Of a DNA stretch of 64,000 nt, positions 8,252 through 15,709 are shown piece after piece (position 1 is the first letter of the stretch; each line of letters begins with the position of its first letter). A program made the position numbers and the translations under genes. The notes under the pieces were generated by a model. The model was not told the DNA's origin. It was given only the letters and a program-made list of their open reading frames with translations, and ran no database searches. Origin of the DNA: JBBBNV01 sp037137075 (GTDB lineage: Bacteria; Bacillota; Bacilli; Paenibacillales; NBRC-103111); the NCBI RefSeq assembly GCF_037137075.1, contig NZ_JBBBNV010000003.1, forward strand, positions 124,001-188,000, written 5' to 3'.

Positions 8252-8377
8252 CAAGCTGCCAAAAATAAAAGCATCGGCACGATGCTGCTGACCATTTGAA
8301 TGGTTTTTCGCCTCGCCTGGAACAATCCCCCTGCTCCCGGCATCACCCCCTTGCAGGTATGGATGCAACAGGACATT

Positions 8378-8393
8378 TTGACCAAATGGTCAA
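8378..8393. promoter_or_regulatory. TetR-type operator O2
   Basis: TTGACCAAATGGTCAA is the most symmetric of the three sites and can be extended to 20 bases (8376-8395). It lies just past the end of the TetR gene and 142 bases from O1, centre to centre. Confidence 0.65.
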
Positions 8394-8409
8394 AAACCCT
8401 GAAAAAAAA

Positions 8410-8991
8410 TTACGGCTTAAGCAGCGCAAAAGCCGCATGTAACGCGATATCGATTCGTTCGTTGGAAGCGCCCGACTTTTCCGCCACTTTGGCACCGCTC
8501 CATACGTTGTTTAAATAGGCGGCAATCTCCTTGCTTGTCAGGCGGGTTGTAATCAACCCCTGCTCCTGGCCGCTGTGAACGATTTTTTCAATAATCTGCT
8601 CCAGCTCGTCAAGCATCAGGCTGATCTCCCGGGCTATCTCCTTATCCTCGGTTCCAAATTCCATGATGGAATTCACCATAAGGCAGGGCCCGCATTCGGT
8701 TTCGTTGTCTCGACGCAGCGATGCGTTCGTGATGGCCTTCAGCTTCTTTAAGGGGCAACTATCCTGAGAAGCCAGCTTCTCCAGTCTCGCTATGCTTTGC
8801 TCGCGATACAGCCTCAGCACCTGAATAAACAAGGCTCGCTTGTCCTTGAACAAGCAATAGAAGCTTTGCTTCTTCACCTGCGTTGCGCGGGTTAAATCCT
8901 CGTAGGACGTCGACTTAAAGCCTTTTGTCCGGAAAACCTCCATAGACTGCTGCAACGCGCGATCCACTTCAAATTCTCTTGGTCTGCTCAT
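8410..8991 (-). CDS. TetR-family transcriptional repressor
   Basis: The product is 193 residues. The N-terminal helix-turn-helix is clear: ALQQSMEVFRTKGFKSTSYE, then DLTRATQVKKQSFYCLFKDK. The remainder is a helical ligand-binding and dimer domain with two cysteines near the middle. It is encoded next to an old yellow enzyme, a common pairing in which an electrophile or quinone releases the repressor; the ligand here is inference. Its own promoter overlaps an operator (O3), so it should repress itself. The -10 is so close to the ATG that the mRNA would be leaderless, and no Shine-Dalgarno sequence is present. Confidence 0.92.
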   Translation of the reverse strand: MSRPREFEVDRALQQSMEVFRTKGFKSTSYEDLTRATQVKKQSFYCLFKDKRALFIQVLRLYREQSIARLEKLASQDSCPLKKLKAITNASLRRDNETECGPCLMVNSIMEFGTEDKEIAREISLMLDELEQIIEKIVHSGQEQGLITTRLTSKEIAAYLNNVWSGAKVAEKSGASNERIDIALHAAFALLKP

Positions 8992-8997
8992 AGGAGC

Positions 8998-9027
8998 ATA
9001 TTAGCAGAATCTTGACCACAAAGTCAA
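8998..9027 (-). promoter_or_regulatory. tetR promoter with embedded operator O3
   Basis: On the minus strand the -35 is TTGACT (9022-9027) and the -10 is TAATAT (8998-9003), with an 18-base spacer. The operator TTGACCACAAAGTCAA (9012-9027) covers the -35 and part of the spacer, which would block RNA polymerase. The predicted start point falls within a base or two of the ATG. Confidence 0.75.
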
Positions 9028-9061
9028 TAACTCCGTCATAGCAAAGCCAACCCATTAGTTG

Positions 9062-9092
9062 CTGTACCTATACCAATTTTCTGTACCTATAC
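9062..9092. repeat. Direct repeat CTGTACCTATAC (two copies)
   Basis: Two exact 12-base copies start at 9062 and 9081, a 19-base period. They lie upstream of the tetR promoter and before the terminator of the hydrolase gene. The spacing of nearly two helical turns suggests a protein-binding array, but no protein can be assigned. Confidence 0.45.
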
Positions 9093-9093
9093 A

Positions 9094-9130
9094 AACAAGC
9101 CGAAGCCCGCAAGGAGGGCTCCAGCTTGTT
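9094..9130 (-). terminator. Terminator of the GH88/105 gene
   Basis: AACAAGC pairs with GCTTGTT and an inner AGCCC pairs with GGGCT. On the minus strand the stem is followed by TTGT. It begins only a few bases after the stop codon at 9134. Confidence 0.7.
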
Positions 9131-9133
9131 TGA

Positions 9134-10234
9134 CTATTGTTCAACCGGGCTTTGCGCCTGGCTCATTTCTATGCACATGAGAATAAAGGCGCCTGCGCCG
9201 TGCAAATCATTCTCGCTGGTCGGACGGGCAATATAATGATCGTAATCGCCGATCCCGGTCCCGATACAAATCTGGCCGATGACCACATTGTCGTTCTCAT
9301 CGAATTTCAACGTATCAATTACACCTTGATAGCCCTTCCAGGCATAATGCAAATACTTGGCGTCCAGGTACCCTAACCGAACGGCTTTGGCAATGGCATG
9401 CACGTATAAGGAGGTGCAGGAATTTTCCAGCCAGTTATCCGGCCGATCTACTTTGTCGACTACCTGATACCATAAACCGGTAGCGGCATCCTGGTACTTG
9501 ATCAGAGCGATGAGCAGCTCCTGTACAATGCCTGCCAGCGCGGCTTTATCCTTGTGATCCTCAGGAAGGTATTCGAACATTTCCAGCAGGGCGACAGGAT
9601 ACCATCCGATGGCGCGCCCCCAGAATTCCGGAGCCTGGCCGGTAACAGGGTCAGCCCATGCAGCCGCTTTGGTTTCATCCCAGCCGTGGTACAACAAGCC
9701 GGTAACAGGGTCCTTCGTATGCTTCTCCATCAGGAGCGCCTGGAAGGTCATCATGTCATAATATTCGGTTTCGCCGAATGTCTTCGCGAATTGGACTGCA
9801 ATCGGCCCTGCCATATACAATCCGTCCAGCCACATTTGATTCGGGTAATGCCCTTTATGCCAAAATCCGCCGGATGGATTCGTTCTCCATGACTTTAACA
9901 GCGGCACGAGGGTGTGCAGCGCTTTCTTGTAACGTTCGTCCCCTGTCTGCTCATACAGGTTAAACAGCAGCACGCCCGGCTGGATGTCGTCCAATTCATC
10001 AGGCTTGTATTTCTTGATGGCGCCGTCCTCAAGAATCTGGCTGTCCACCCACCGCTTCAGATAATCATAATATTTATTGTTTCCTGTCTGCCGCCAGCAT
10101 TTCTCCATCCCGGACAAAAACACGCCCTGATGGTAGTGGAACCGGTCCGGTGGCAGCAGCTCCGGCTCAAATTTGGCCATTAACGCCTCGCAGGCCTTTT
10201 CGGCCCACTGAATGGGGGATTTCGAAATCGTCAT
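9134..10234 (-). CDS. Glycoside hydrolase family 88/105 (unsaturated glycuronyl hydrolase)
   Basis: The 366-residue product has the alpha6/alpha6-barrel sequence pattern of YteR/YesR-like hydrolases: FHYHQGVFLSGMEKCW near the start, DDIQPGVLLFNLYEQTGD, PNQMWLDGLYMAGP around the active-site Asp, and PEFWGRAIGWYPVALLEMFEYLP. These enzymes cleave the unsaturated sugar left at the non-reducing end by polysaccharide lyases, for example on rhamnogalacturonan. No signal peptide is present, so it is cytoplasmic and needs oligosaccharide import. The ATG follows GAAGGAGGAGACAGTGCA. It is divergent from an AraC regulator, which probably controls it. Confidence 0.9.
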   Translation of the reverse strand: MTISKSPIQWAEKACEALMAKFEPELLPPDRFHYHQGVFLSGMEKCWRQTGNNKYYDYLKRWVDSQILEDGAIKKYKPDELDDIQPGVLLFNLYEQTGDERYKKALHTLVPLLKSWRTNPSGGFWHKGHYPNQMWLDGLYMAGPIAVQFAKTFGETEYYDMMTFQALLMEKHTKDPVTGLLYHGWDETKAAAWADPVTGQAPEFWGRAIGWYPVALLEMFEYLPEDHKDKAALAGIVQELLIALIKYQDAATGLWYQVVDKVDRPDNWLENSCTSLYVHAIAKAVRLGYLDAKYLHYAWKGYQGVIDTLKFDENDNVVIGQICIGTGIGDYDHYIARPTSENDLHGAGAFILMCIEMSQAQSPVEQ

Positions 10235-10293
10235 TGCACTGTCTCCTCCTTCTTGGAATTAAGCTTATCGTACCACATGAAAATGTACATTTT

Positions 10294-10340
10294 TTGCGGA
10301 TTCCGATTTATTCTTCTTATATCTTGCGGCAAATCCGCAA
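10294..10340. promoter_or_regulatory. Inverted repeat between hydrolase and AraC genes
   Basis: TTGCGGATT (10294-10302) and AATCCGCAA (10332-10340) form a 9-bp inverted repeat with a 29-base gap, and another TTGCGG half-site lies at 10324. It is centred in the divergent promoter region and is a candidate binding site for the AraC protein. Confidence 0.5.
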
Positions 10341-10351
10341 TACCGTATAAT
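10324..10351 (+). promoter_or_regulatory. Promoter of the AraC-family gene
   Basis: TTGCGG and TATAAT are separated by 16 bases. The -35 overlaps a half-site of the inverted repeat, which would allow autoregulation. Confidence 0.55.
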
Positions 10352-10386
10352 GAAAGAACAAACCCTAACGAGAGGCGGAGTACAGA

Positions 10387-11223
10387 ATGGACGATCTGGA
10401 GTACAAAGACTGTACGAGATCCTTCGTGGTATCCCACCGAAAAGCACTAAGCCACCATATGCCGACGAACCATTTTCACAGTACCTACGAAATCTTCTAT
10501 TTGATGTCCGGCAAGCGGGAAATATTTATTCAGGACCGCATGATGGTGATTCATGAGGGGGATATTGCCATGATTGCGCCCAACATCCTGCACCGGACTA
10601 CGAATACGGAAATACACAAGCACGAACGGCTCGTCGTTAATATGCACGAAAGCCTTATGACCTCGATGAACAGCTCCCGGATGGACATTCTGCAGCCGCT
10701 GTTTGACAATGAGTACATGATTATCAAGTGCTCTCTGCAGGATCGGCTGGCCATCGATACGCTTGCGCACAGGATCATCCAGGAGGTGCAGGACAAGAAG
10801 CCCGGCTTCGAGATGTATACGCAAACCTTGGTTTTACAGCTGCTGATTATTTGCTGCCGGCATATCAAACAAAACAGCATCGAGCTGCTGGAGTTTCCAA
10901 GCCCGATGCATGAACGAATCTCGGAGGTTGTCCGTTATATCAACAACTGCTATATGGAGGATTTGTCGCTTCATTTGCTGGCGGACAAATTTTATGTCAG
11001 CCCCTATTATTTAAGCCGTTTTTTTAAAGAGGCGACGGGCTTTACATTCGTGGAGTATTTGAACAGTGTCAGGATTAAGGAAGCGAAGAAGCTGCTGGAG
11101 CGCTCGTCCATGAAGGTCAACCTGATTTCCAAAAAGGTAGGCTTCGGCAGTGTTACGCATTTTGGCAGAGTATTCAAATCTGTTACCGGATATGTGCCGC
11201 TCTATTACCGCAAAGGAAAGTAG
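10387..11223 (+). CDS. AraC-family regulator with cupin sensor domain
   Basis: The product is 278 residues. The N-terminal half has the cupin pattern of sugar-responsive AraC proteins (HHMPTNHFHSTYEIFYLMSG, GDIAMIAPNILHRT). The C-terminal 100 residues contain the two helix-turn-helix motifs (LSLHLLADKFYVSPYYLSRF and KVNLISKKVGFGSVTHFGRV). The ATG follows GAGGCGGAG. It faces away from the GH88/105 gene and the inverted repeat lies between them, so a role in sensing pectin-type oligosaccharides is likely but inferred from the neighbour. Confidence 0.92.
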   Translation: MDDLEYKDCTRSFVVSHRKALSHHMPTNHFHSTYEIFYLMSGKREIFIQDRMMVIHEGDIAMIAPNILHRTTNTEIHKHERLVVNMHESLMTSMNSSRMDILQPLFDNEYMIIKCSLQDRLAIDTLAHRIIQEVQDKKPGFEMYTQTLVLQLLIICCRHIKQNSIELLEFPSPMHERISEVVRYINNCYMEDLSLHLLADKFYVSPYYLSRFFKEATGFTFVEYLNSVRIKEAKKLLERSSMKVNLISKKVGFGSVTHFGRVFKSVTGYVPLYYRKGK

Positions 11224-11297
11224 CCGCGGATTCGGTTCTGGTTTGTTCTGCCGGCCAACACGACATTCAACGCTCATCTGAAAACCGCCTACATCAT

Positions 11298-11340
11298 AAA
11301 ACCCGCCCATGTGATCATTTGTGATCATTTGGCGGGTTTT
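11298..11340. terminator. Bidirectional terminator with duplicated loop
   Basis: AAAACCCGCC (11298-11307) pairs with GGCGGGTTTT (11331-11340) between convergent genes. The loop contains an exact tandem repeat, GTGATCATTT twice (11311-11330). Confidence 0.85.
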
Positions 11341-11360
11341 GACGGGTTATTGCGCTGCAG

Positions 11361-11729
11361 CTACGTTGTTTCATTCCCCGAAGGCTTATTATAGCCCCTG
11401 TCTCCGTAAGGCTGCAGCTTCTCCAGCCATGACTTTTTCATTTGCTTGAGCTCCCAGCGTCTGTCGGCGACCTCGTCGGCCTTTTTCTGCTCCAGCACTT
11501 CATAGGAGAATGCTTCGCTTCCGAGCTCCTTCCAATCTTTTTGCAGCCGGGCATTTACGAATCTTCCGATATCCAGCTGGCTTTGAATCGCCAGCCATTT
11601 GTTCTTGAGGTTCGGATAGCTGTCTATATATATTTTACCGTTGGTTTTGTTCGTGATCTGAATAATACCCATGTAGGTCTTGATTTGCTTGTATTCCTCA
11701 AGAAGCTCCTTGCGCTTGTTTTTGTCCAT
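11361..11729 (-). CDS. GIY-YIG-like protein (122 aa)
   Basis: A GIY-YIG nuclease core is suggested by GIIQITNKTNGKIYIDSYPN, where the first motif reads GII and the second YID instead of GIY and YIG. The tail WLEKLQPYGDRGYNKP has the conserved glycine and asparagine seen at the end of this fold. It is small and cytoplasmic. The ATG at 11729 follows GAAGGAGAGAATACG. It lies 22 bases after the MFS stop codon and is the last gene of a three-gene operon. Because both motifs are altered, catalytic activity is doubtful. Confidence 0.75.
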   Translation of the reverse strand: MDKNKRKELLEEYKQIKTYMGIIQITNKTNGKIYIDSYPNLKNKWLAIQSQLDIGRFVNARLQKDWKELGSEAFSYEVLEQKKADEVADRRWELKQMKKSWLEKLQPYGDRGYNKPSGNETT

Positions 11730-11751
11730 CGTATTCTCTCCTTCCAGCCCG

Positions 11752-12960
11752 TCATGATGCCGAGCTCTTCTCAACCGCACTTCTTTTCTCAACAATCAGG
11801 GGAAGCAGCGAAATCGCCCCGGCAATAATGAGCCCGCCGCTTCCTGCATAAACCGTCAACAGGGATAGCGTATCCTTCATATAGCCGGAGATGAACATGC
11901 CGGCCACCATCATCCCCATAAAAACAGGCGTGATTGCGCCTGACACCCTTCCAATAAATGCCCCCTCCGTGTTGCGAACCATCAGCGACTGGATTCCGCC
12001 TTGAATGCAGGGGTAAACTAAACCGCTGATGACCAAAAGGACCATGGTCAGCCAAATCATCGTTGAAGCGCCTATTCCGATAGTACAGACGGCAGAGATA
12101 AGCAACCCGGTCAAGAGCATCAGCTGCGGCTTCGCTTTTTTTGCTATCCCCATGATGACGACTCCGCCTGCCAGCATCGCTGCTCCATTAGCCATCATCA
12201 GCCACTGCAGAAATGGTTTGTCCTGCCCTAACTTCTCCATAACGAGGAAAATCTGCAGCGGCTGAGTTAGCCCCGACGCCAGTCCGACAGCCGCAAAAGT
12301 TACGCTGAGCGTTCTTAAGGCTTGATTCTGCCTGATGTAGCGCAGTCCGGCCATCAATTCCTGAAGGAAGCCGCCTGCGTCTCCGGATTTCGGTTCCTCC
12401 TCATCGCGGGGAAGCGATGATAGTATCAGTGAAGACCCCAGGAACAAGACTGCGGTCAGGATCAGCGAGATACTGATTCCAAATCGCATAAAAATAAAGG
12501 TGCCGATCACCGGACCCAGAACCATAAAAACCGCGATAAGCGTTTGGGACACTCCCATTACGCTCTGCAGCTGCTCCATCGGCACATGCCGTTTGTACAG
12601 TTTCATGGCCGAAGGCTGGGAAAATTGAGACAGACTGGCGGAAATAAATGAGCCTATAAGAAGCGCGGCCCATCCGCCATTCATGACGGCAAGCAGTACG
12701 GCCACAACGGACAGGCAGGACAGCAAATCGCTCCATACCATGGTCCGCTTCGGGAGCCATCTGTCGGCAAAGGTTCCGCCAATAAGGCCGAATAAAAAGA
12801 TCGGAGCGAACTCTGCAACCGAAATTAGTGATACATAGACCGGATTATTTTTTGTCAAATCGGTAACATAAAGAAGAACAGCATAGTTTCGTATCCATAT
12901 TCCCAACTGCAGCAGCACCCGGGAGAAAATAATCGTCCTTACAAAAGGATTGGAAAACAC
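11752..12960 (-). CDS. MFS transporter, drug-efflux type
   Basis: The product is 402 residues with about twelve hydrophobic segments in two halves. It has the loop GLIGGTFADRWLPKRTM between helices 2 and 3, typical of major facilitator exporters of the macrolide-efflux (MFS_3) type. The cytoplasmic middle loop is at about 190-210 (SSLPRDEEEPKSGDAGG). It should work as a proton-coupled exporter; the substrate is unknown. The gene starts one base after the DUF6530-like stop codon, so the two are coupled. The promoter is the one at 13502-13530. Confidence 0.9.
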   Translation of the reverse strand: MFSNPFVRTIIFSRVLLQLGIWIRNYAVLLYVTDLTKNNPVYVSLISVAEFAPIFLFGLIGGTFADRWLPKRTMVWSDLLSCLSVVAVLLAVMNGGWAALLIGSFISASLSQFSQPSAMKLYKRHVPMEQLQSVMGVSQTLIAVFMVLGPVIGTFIFMRFGISISLILTAVLFLGSSLILSSLPRDEEEPKSGDAGGFLQELMAGLRYIRQNQALRTLSVTFAAVGLASGLTQPLQIFLVMEKLGQDKPFLQWLMMANGAAMLAGGVVIMGIAKKAKPQLMLLTGLLISAVCTIGIGASTMIWLTMVLLVISGLVYPCIQGGIQSLMVRNTEGAFIGRVSGAITPVFMGMMVAGMFISGYMKDTLSLLTVYAGSGGLIIAGAISLLPLIVEKRSAVEKSSAS

Positions 12961-12961
12961 G

Positions 12962-13441
12962 TTAATACCCCATATCTTTTAATATTCTTGATAACATGCG
13001 CAATCGTTCGCTGATCATCTCATCGTCATCACTGAGAGCTTGACTGAATAGCTTAATGTCTTCATTAATTCGCTCATTGTCTGTACATATCGCCACGTTC
13101 ATGGCATCCCCTTGCAGGCCTACCCGATCGATGACCGGATTCTGCGGATCATACAAATGCTCATATCGGTACGCCTCCCGGAAATGAGCCATCGAGCGGC
13201 AAATCAGAATGGACAAATCCAGAACGCGATGGAGCGGCAGCTCCTCCGATTGCCTTGACCATTTCTCTCCCGTATATCTCCACACCTTAGCGGAAATATC
13301 GACCTTCCCTCTATCATTCCATTGGGCCAAGCCCAGGGAGAGGCCTTTGGCATCCGTGTTTCGGGCGATTCGTCCATCCACTTGATCATAATTTTCTGAC
13401 ACAACAACAGGCTTATGCTTTAAAGAAGTAGGGATTTTCAT
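12962..13441 (-). CDS. DUF6530-like protein
   Basis: This 159-residue protein begins MKIPTSLKHKPVVVSENYDQVDGRIARNTD (quoted in part), which I recall from a conserved family of unknown function (DUF6530). It is cytoplasmic with no membrane segment and has an acidic C-terminus. I chose the ATG at 13441 because AAGAGGAAAAAAC precedes it; the ATG six codons earlier contains this ribosome binding site. It is the first gene of the operon with the MFS transporter and the GIY-YIG-like protein. The function is not known. Confidence 0.75.
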   Translation of the reverse strand: MKIPTSLKHKPVVVSENYDQVDGRIARNTDAKGLSLGLAQWNDRGKVDISAKVWRYTGEKWSRQSEELPLHRVLDLSILICRSMAHFREAYRYEHLYDPQNPVIDRVGLQGDAMNVAICTDNERINEDIKLFSQALSDDDEMISERLRMLSRILKDMGY

Positions 13442-13465
13442 GTTTTTTCCTCTTTTCATTTACTA

Positions 13466-13496
13466 ATTTACTAAATTACTTATTTACTAAATTACT
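13466..13496. repeat. Tandem repeat ATTTACTAAATTACT in the 5' leader
   Basis: Two exact 15-base copies start at 13466 and 13482, a 16-base period, with a partial third copy at 13458. They lie just downstream of the -10 box of the DUF6530-MFS operon, in the transcribed leader, and are a candidate operator. Confidence 0.55.
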
Positions 13497-13501
13497 GCTT
13501 T

Positions 13502-13530
13502 AGAATAACGCAGGTCTTCCCCTTTGTCAA
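13502..13530 (-). promoter_or_regulatory. Promoter of the DUF6530-MFS-GIY operon
   Basis: A perfect -35 TTGACA and a -10 TATTCT are separated by 17 bases on the minus strand. Confidence 0.8.
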
Positions 13531-13620
13531 TCCGCCGGTTGTCATCCATTATTTTACATTCGCATTTTGCTGCAAATGAAGTTATCCATTGAAGCTTAGA
13601 ACTGGCTTTCGGCAACGCAA

Positions 13621-13668
13621 AAAAACCGCGACCTCCCCCCGTTAACAAGGGTTTGGCCAGCGGTTTTT
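13621..13668. terminator. Terminator-like hairpin
   Basis: AAAAACCGC (13621-13629) pairs with GCGGTTTTT (13660-13668) around a 30-base loop. It lies between the methyltransferase gene end (13781) and the DUF6530 promoter, and is most likely the terminator of the Ktr-methyltransferase transcript. Confidence 0.65.
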
Positions 13669-13780
13669 CACAATCCCGACAACAGCTATTTCGTTAAAAA
13701 CAAATTCGGGTCCACTATCTAGAGCTCACCAGCTTGATATAAAGCATTTATAGTACGATTCTGATTAACAGGCACTAAGG

Positions 13781-14602
13781 CTAGCCTGCAAAATACCGCT
13801 GCCGCGTAGCCTCGAACAGCATAATCGTCGCCGCCATCGCTACATTCAGCGACTCCGCCTGGCCGCGCATCGGGATAATGACGCTGGTGTCCACCAGCTC
13901 CGTTACGCCGGCGGAAACGCCGTTTGCTTCGTGGCCGACCACGATCCAGGCTCCTTCACGCCAGTCGGTTTCGTAGCAGGTTTGCTGCGCCTGCAGGCTG
14001 GTGCTGACGATCCGGATGCCGCGGGACCGGGCTTCCGTCAATAGTGGTATCAAATCCGCCTGCACAATCGGCAGATGAAACAGTGAGCCCATGGTAGAAC
14101 GCACCGTTTTCGGATTATATAAATCTACTGTGCCGCGCCCAAGCACAACCGCATCCGCCCCGGCCGCATCGCAGGAGCGGATAATTGTACCCAGGTTGCC
14201 GGGGTCCTGGACACCGTCAACGACGACGACCAAGGGGGCGTCCCCAAGCTCGAATAAGGCATCCGCCGCCTGATCCGGCTTACGTAGGATAGCAAGAACA
14301 GGCTGCGGCGTCTGGGCGTCGCTGCATTTGACCAAAATCTCGTCACTAACCTCCACCCACTCCAGGCTGTGTCCCGGATGCTCCTCCTGCCACAGATGCC
14401 ATGCCTGCTGCAGCTCTTCCGCTCCTCTTGCAAAGGGCGAGACCAGAATCGTTTCGATATCCGCGGCGGACCGAAGCGCCTCCACCACAAGATGGGTTCC
14501 TTCTATAATAAACCGCCCCTGCTTCTCGCGGCCCTTGCGATCTAATAATTGACTCCACGTCTTCACACGCGGATTTTGTACCGATGTAATTATCGTTTCC
14601 AT
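13781..14602 (-). CDS. SpoU/TrmH-family RNA methyltransferase (YsgA-like)
   Basis: The product is 273 residues: an N-terminal substrate-binding region (ITSVQNPRVKTWSQLLDRKG, FIIEGTHLVVEAL) and a C-terminal knotted SPOUT domain with VDGVQDPGNLGTIIRS, AVVLGRGTVDLYNPKTVRS, GHEANGVS and IPMRGQAESLNVAMA. These are the three classical SpoU motifs for S-adenosylmethionine binding and 2'-O-ribose methylation of rRNA or tRNA. I chose the ATG at 14602 after GGAGAAGAAG; an earlier in-frame start would overlap the Ktr gene. The Bacillus subtilis homologue ysgA also sits beside sspI, which supports the assignment. Confidence 0.9.
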   Translation of the reverse strand: METIITSVQNPRVKTWSQLLDRKGREKQGRFIIEGTHLVVEALRSAADIETILVSPFARGAEELQQAWHLWQEEHPGHSLEWVEVSDEILVKCSDAQTPQPVLAILRKPDQAADALFELGDAPLVVVVDGVQDPGNLGTIIRSCDAAGADAVVLGRGTVDLYNPKTVRSTMGSLFHLPIVQADLIPLLTEARSRGIRIVSTSLQAQQTCYETDWREGAWIVVGHEANGVSAGVTELVDTSVIIPMRGQAESLNVAMAATIMLFEATRQRYFAG

Positions 14603-14630
14603 CTTCTTCTCCGTTTCACCCTGCTCCCTC

Positions 14631-15293
14631 TTACTCCCCAAGCGCACGCTGCAGCTGCTGCAGCTGGTTTTTTTTGCCGACTACCACAAGCATGTCGCCC
14701 TCCTGAATCAAATCCGTCGCTTGCGGGGCGATATTCATGCGGGACCCGGTTTTAATCGCCATGACGTTGCAGCCGAATTTCGCCCGTACATCCAGCTGGC
14801 GCAGATTTTTGCCGACCATGCTTGGCGCAGCCAGCATCTCCACAATGCTGTAGTCGTCCGACAGCTCAATATAGTCCAAAATATTCGGCGATACCAGATG
14901 CGTCGCCACCCGGTTGCCCATATCCCGCTCCGGGAACACAACCTTGTTCACGCCGATTTTAGCCAGCACCTTGCCGTGCAGATCAGTCTGCGCCTTGACG
15001 ACAAGGAAGGGCACCCCTATTTCCTTAAGAACGATGGAGGTCAGAATGCTGGCCTGAATATCCTCCCCAATCGCCACCACGACAACATCAAAATTACGCA
15101 CGCCCAGCGCACGAAGGGCCTCTTCATCGGTCGAGTCAGCCTGCACGGCGTGGGTCACCGTATGCGCCACTTCCTGGACACGCTGTTCGCTGGAATCGAT
15201 AGCCAGTACCTCGTAGCCCTGATTGCACAAAGAATAGGCGACACTGGAGCCGAAGCGGCCCATGCCGATGACCACGAACGTTTTTTTCTTCAT
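14631..15293 (-). CDS. Ktr/Trk potassium-channel regulatory subunit (RCK)
   Basis: The 220-residue product matches KtrA/KtrC. An RCK_N Rossmann domain has the nucleotide motif GMGRFG (10-15) and an acidic residue at the end of the second strand (AIDSSEQRV). An RCK_C domain follows from about residue 135. It forms octameric rings that gate a KtrB or KtrD membrane subunit in response to ATP/ADP, and related proteins bind c-di-AMP through RCK_C. No channel gene lies beside it, as for the orphan KtrC of B. subtilis. The ATG follows GGAGGAGATCCGGC. It probably shares a transcript with the methyltransferase 28 bases downstream. Confidence 0.92.
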   Translation of the reverse strand: MKKKTFVVIGMGRFGSSVAYSLCNQGYEVLAIDSSEQRVQEVAHTVTHAVQADSTDEEALRALGVRNFDVVVVAIGEDIQASILTSIVLKEIGVPFLVVKAQTDLHGKVLAKIGVNKVVFPERDMGNRVATHLVSPNILDYIELSDDYSIVEMLAAPSMVGKNLRQLDVRAKFGCNVMAIKTGSRMNIAPQATDLIQEGDMLVVVGKKNQLQQLQRALGE

Positions 15294-15421
15294 GCCGGAT
15301 CTCCTCCCGACCTGGGATACAGCGCGGCGCTATGACCGCACAAAAAGCTTTTGTTCATTATACCATCAAGTCTGCAAGTGTGACAAAACCGGAGCCTCAC
15401 CTGCACCCACCTTATTCCACA

Positions 15422-15451
15422 GCATGAACCGGACGCAAAGTGCGCATATTA
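15422..15451 (+). promoter_or_regulatory. Sigma-G-type promoter of sspI
   Basis: GCATG (15422-15426), 18 bases, then CATATTA (15445-15451) matches the forespore sigma-G pattern (G-x-A-T-R, 18 bp, C-A-t-x-x-T-A). The gene behind it encodes a forespore protein, which supports the call. Confidence 0.7.
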
Positions 15452-15496
15452 GTTCACGAACGATTCGTAATCCTGTGCAGCGAAAGGATGAAGCGG

Positions 15497-15709
15497 ATGA
15501 AGCTCGATTTACGGCAAGCCATTGTAGCGCGTGTATCCGGCAAATCGAATGAGGACTTGCACGACATTATTGCTGACTCCATTGATAATGAAGAACGTGT
15601 GCTGCCGGGTCTTGGCGTGCTGTTCGAAATCATTTGGAAGTACAGTGAGGAAACAACGCAGAACATGCTTGTGACAACCTTGAAAGAGCATTTACCGTCC
15701 AAAAGCTAA
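15497..15709 (+). CDS. sspI: Small acid-soluble spore protein SspI
   Basis: The 70-residue product is a clear SspI homologue: MKLDLRQAIVARVSGKSNED, then a central LPGLGVLFEIIWKYS motif and a lysine-ended tail. SspI is made in the forespore and packed in the spore core. The start is ATG 15497, with AAAGGA eight bases before it; open frame upstream is ignored. The gene is divergent from the ktr-ysgA pair. In B. subtilis sspI is next to ysgA directly, so here a potassium-channel subunit gene lies between them. Its presence shows the host forms spores. Confidence 0.96.
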   Translation: MKLDLRQAIVARVSGKSNEDLHDIIADSIDNEERVLPGLGVLFEIIWKYSEETTQNMLVTTLKEHLPSKS

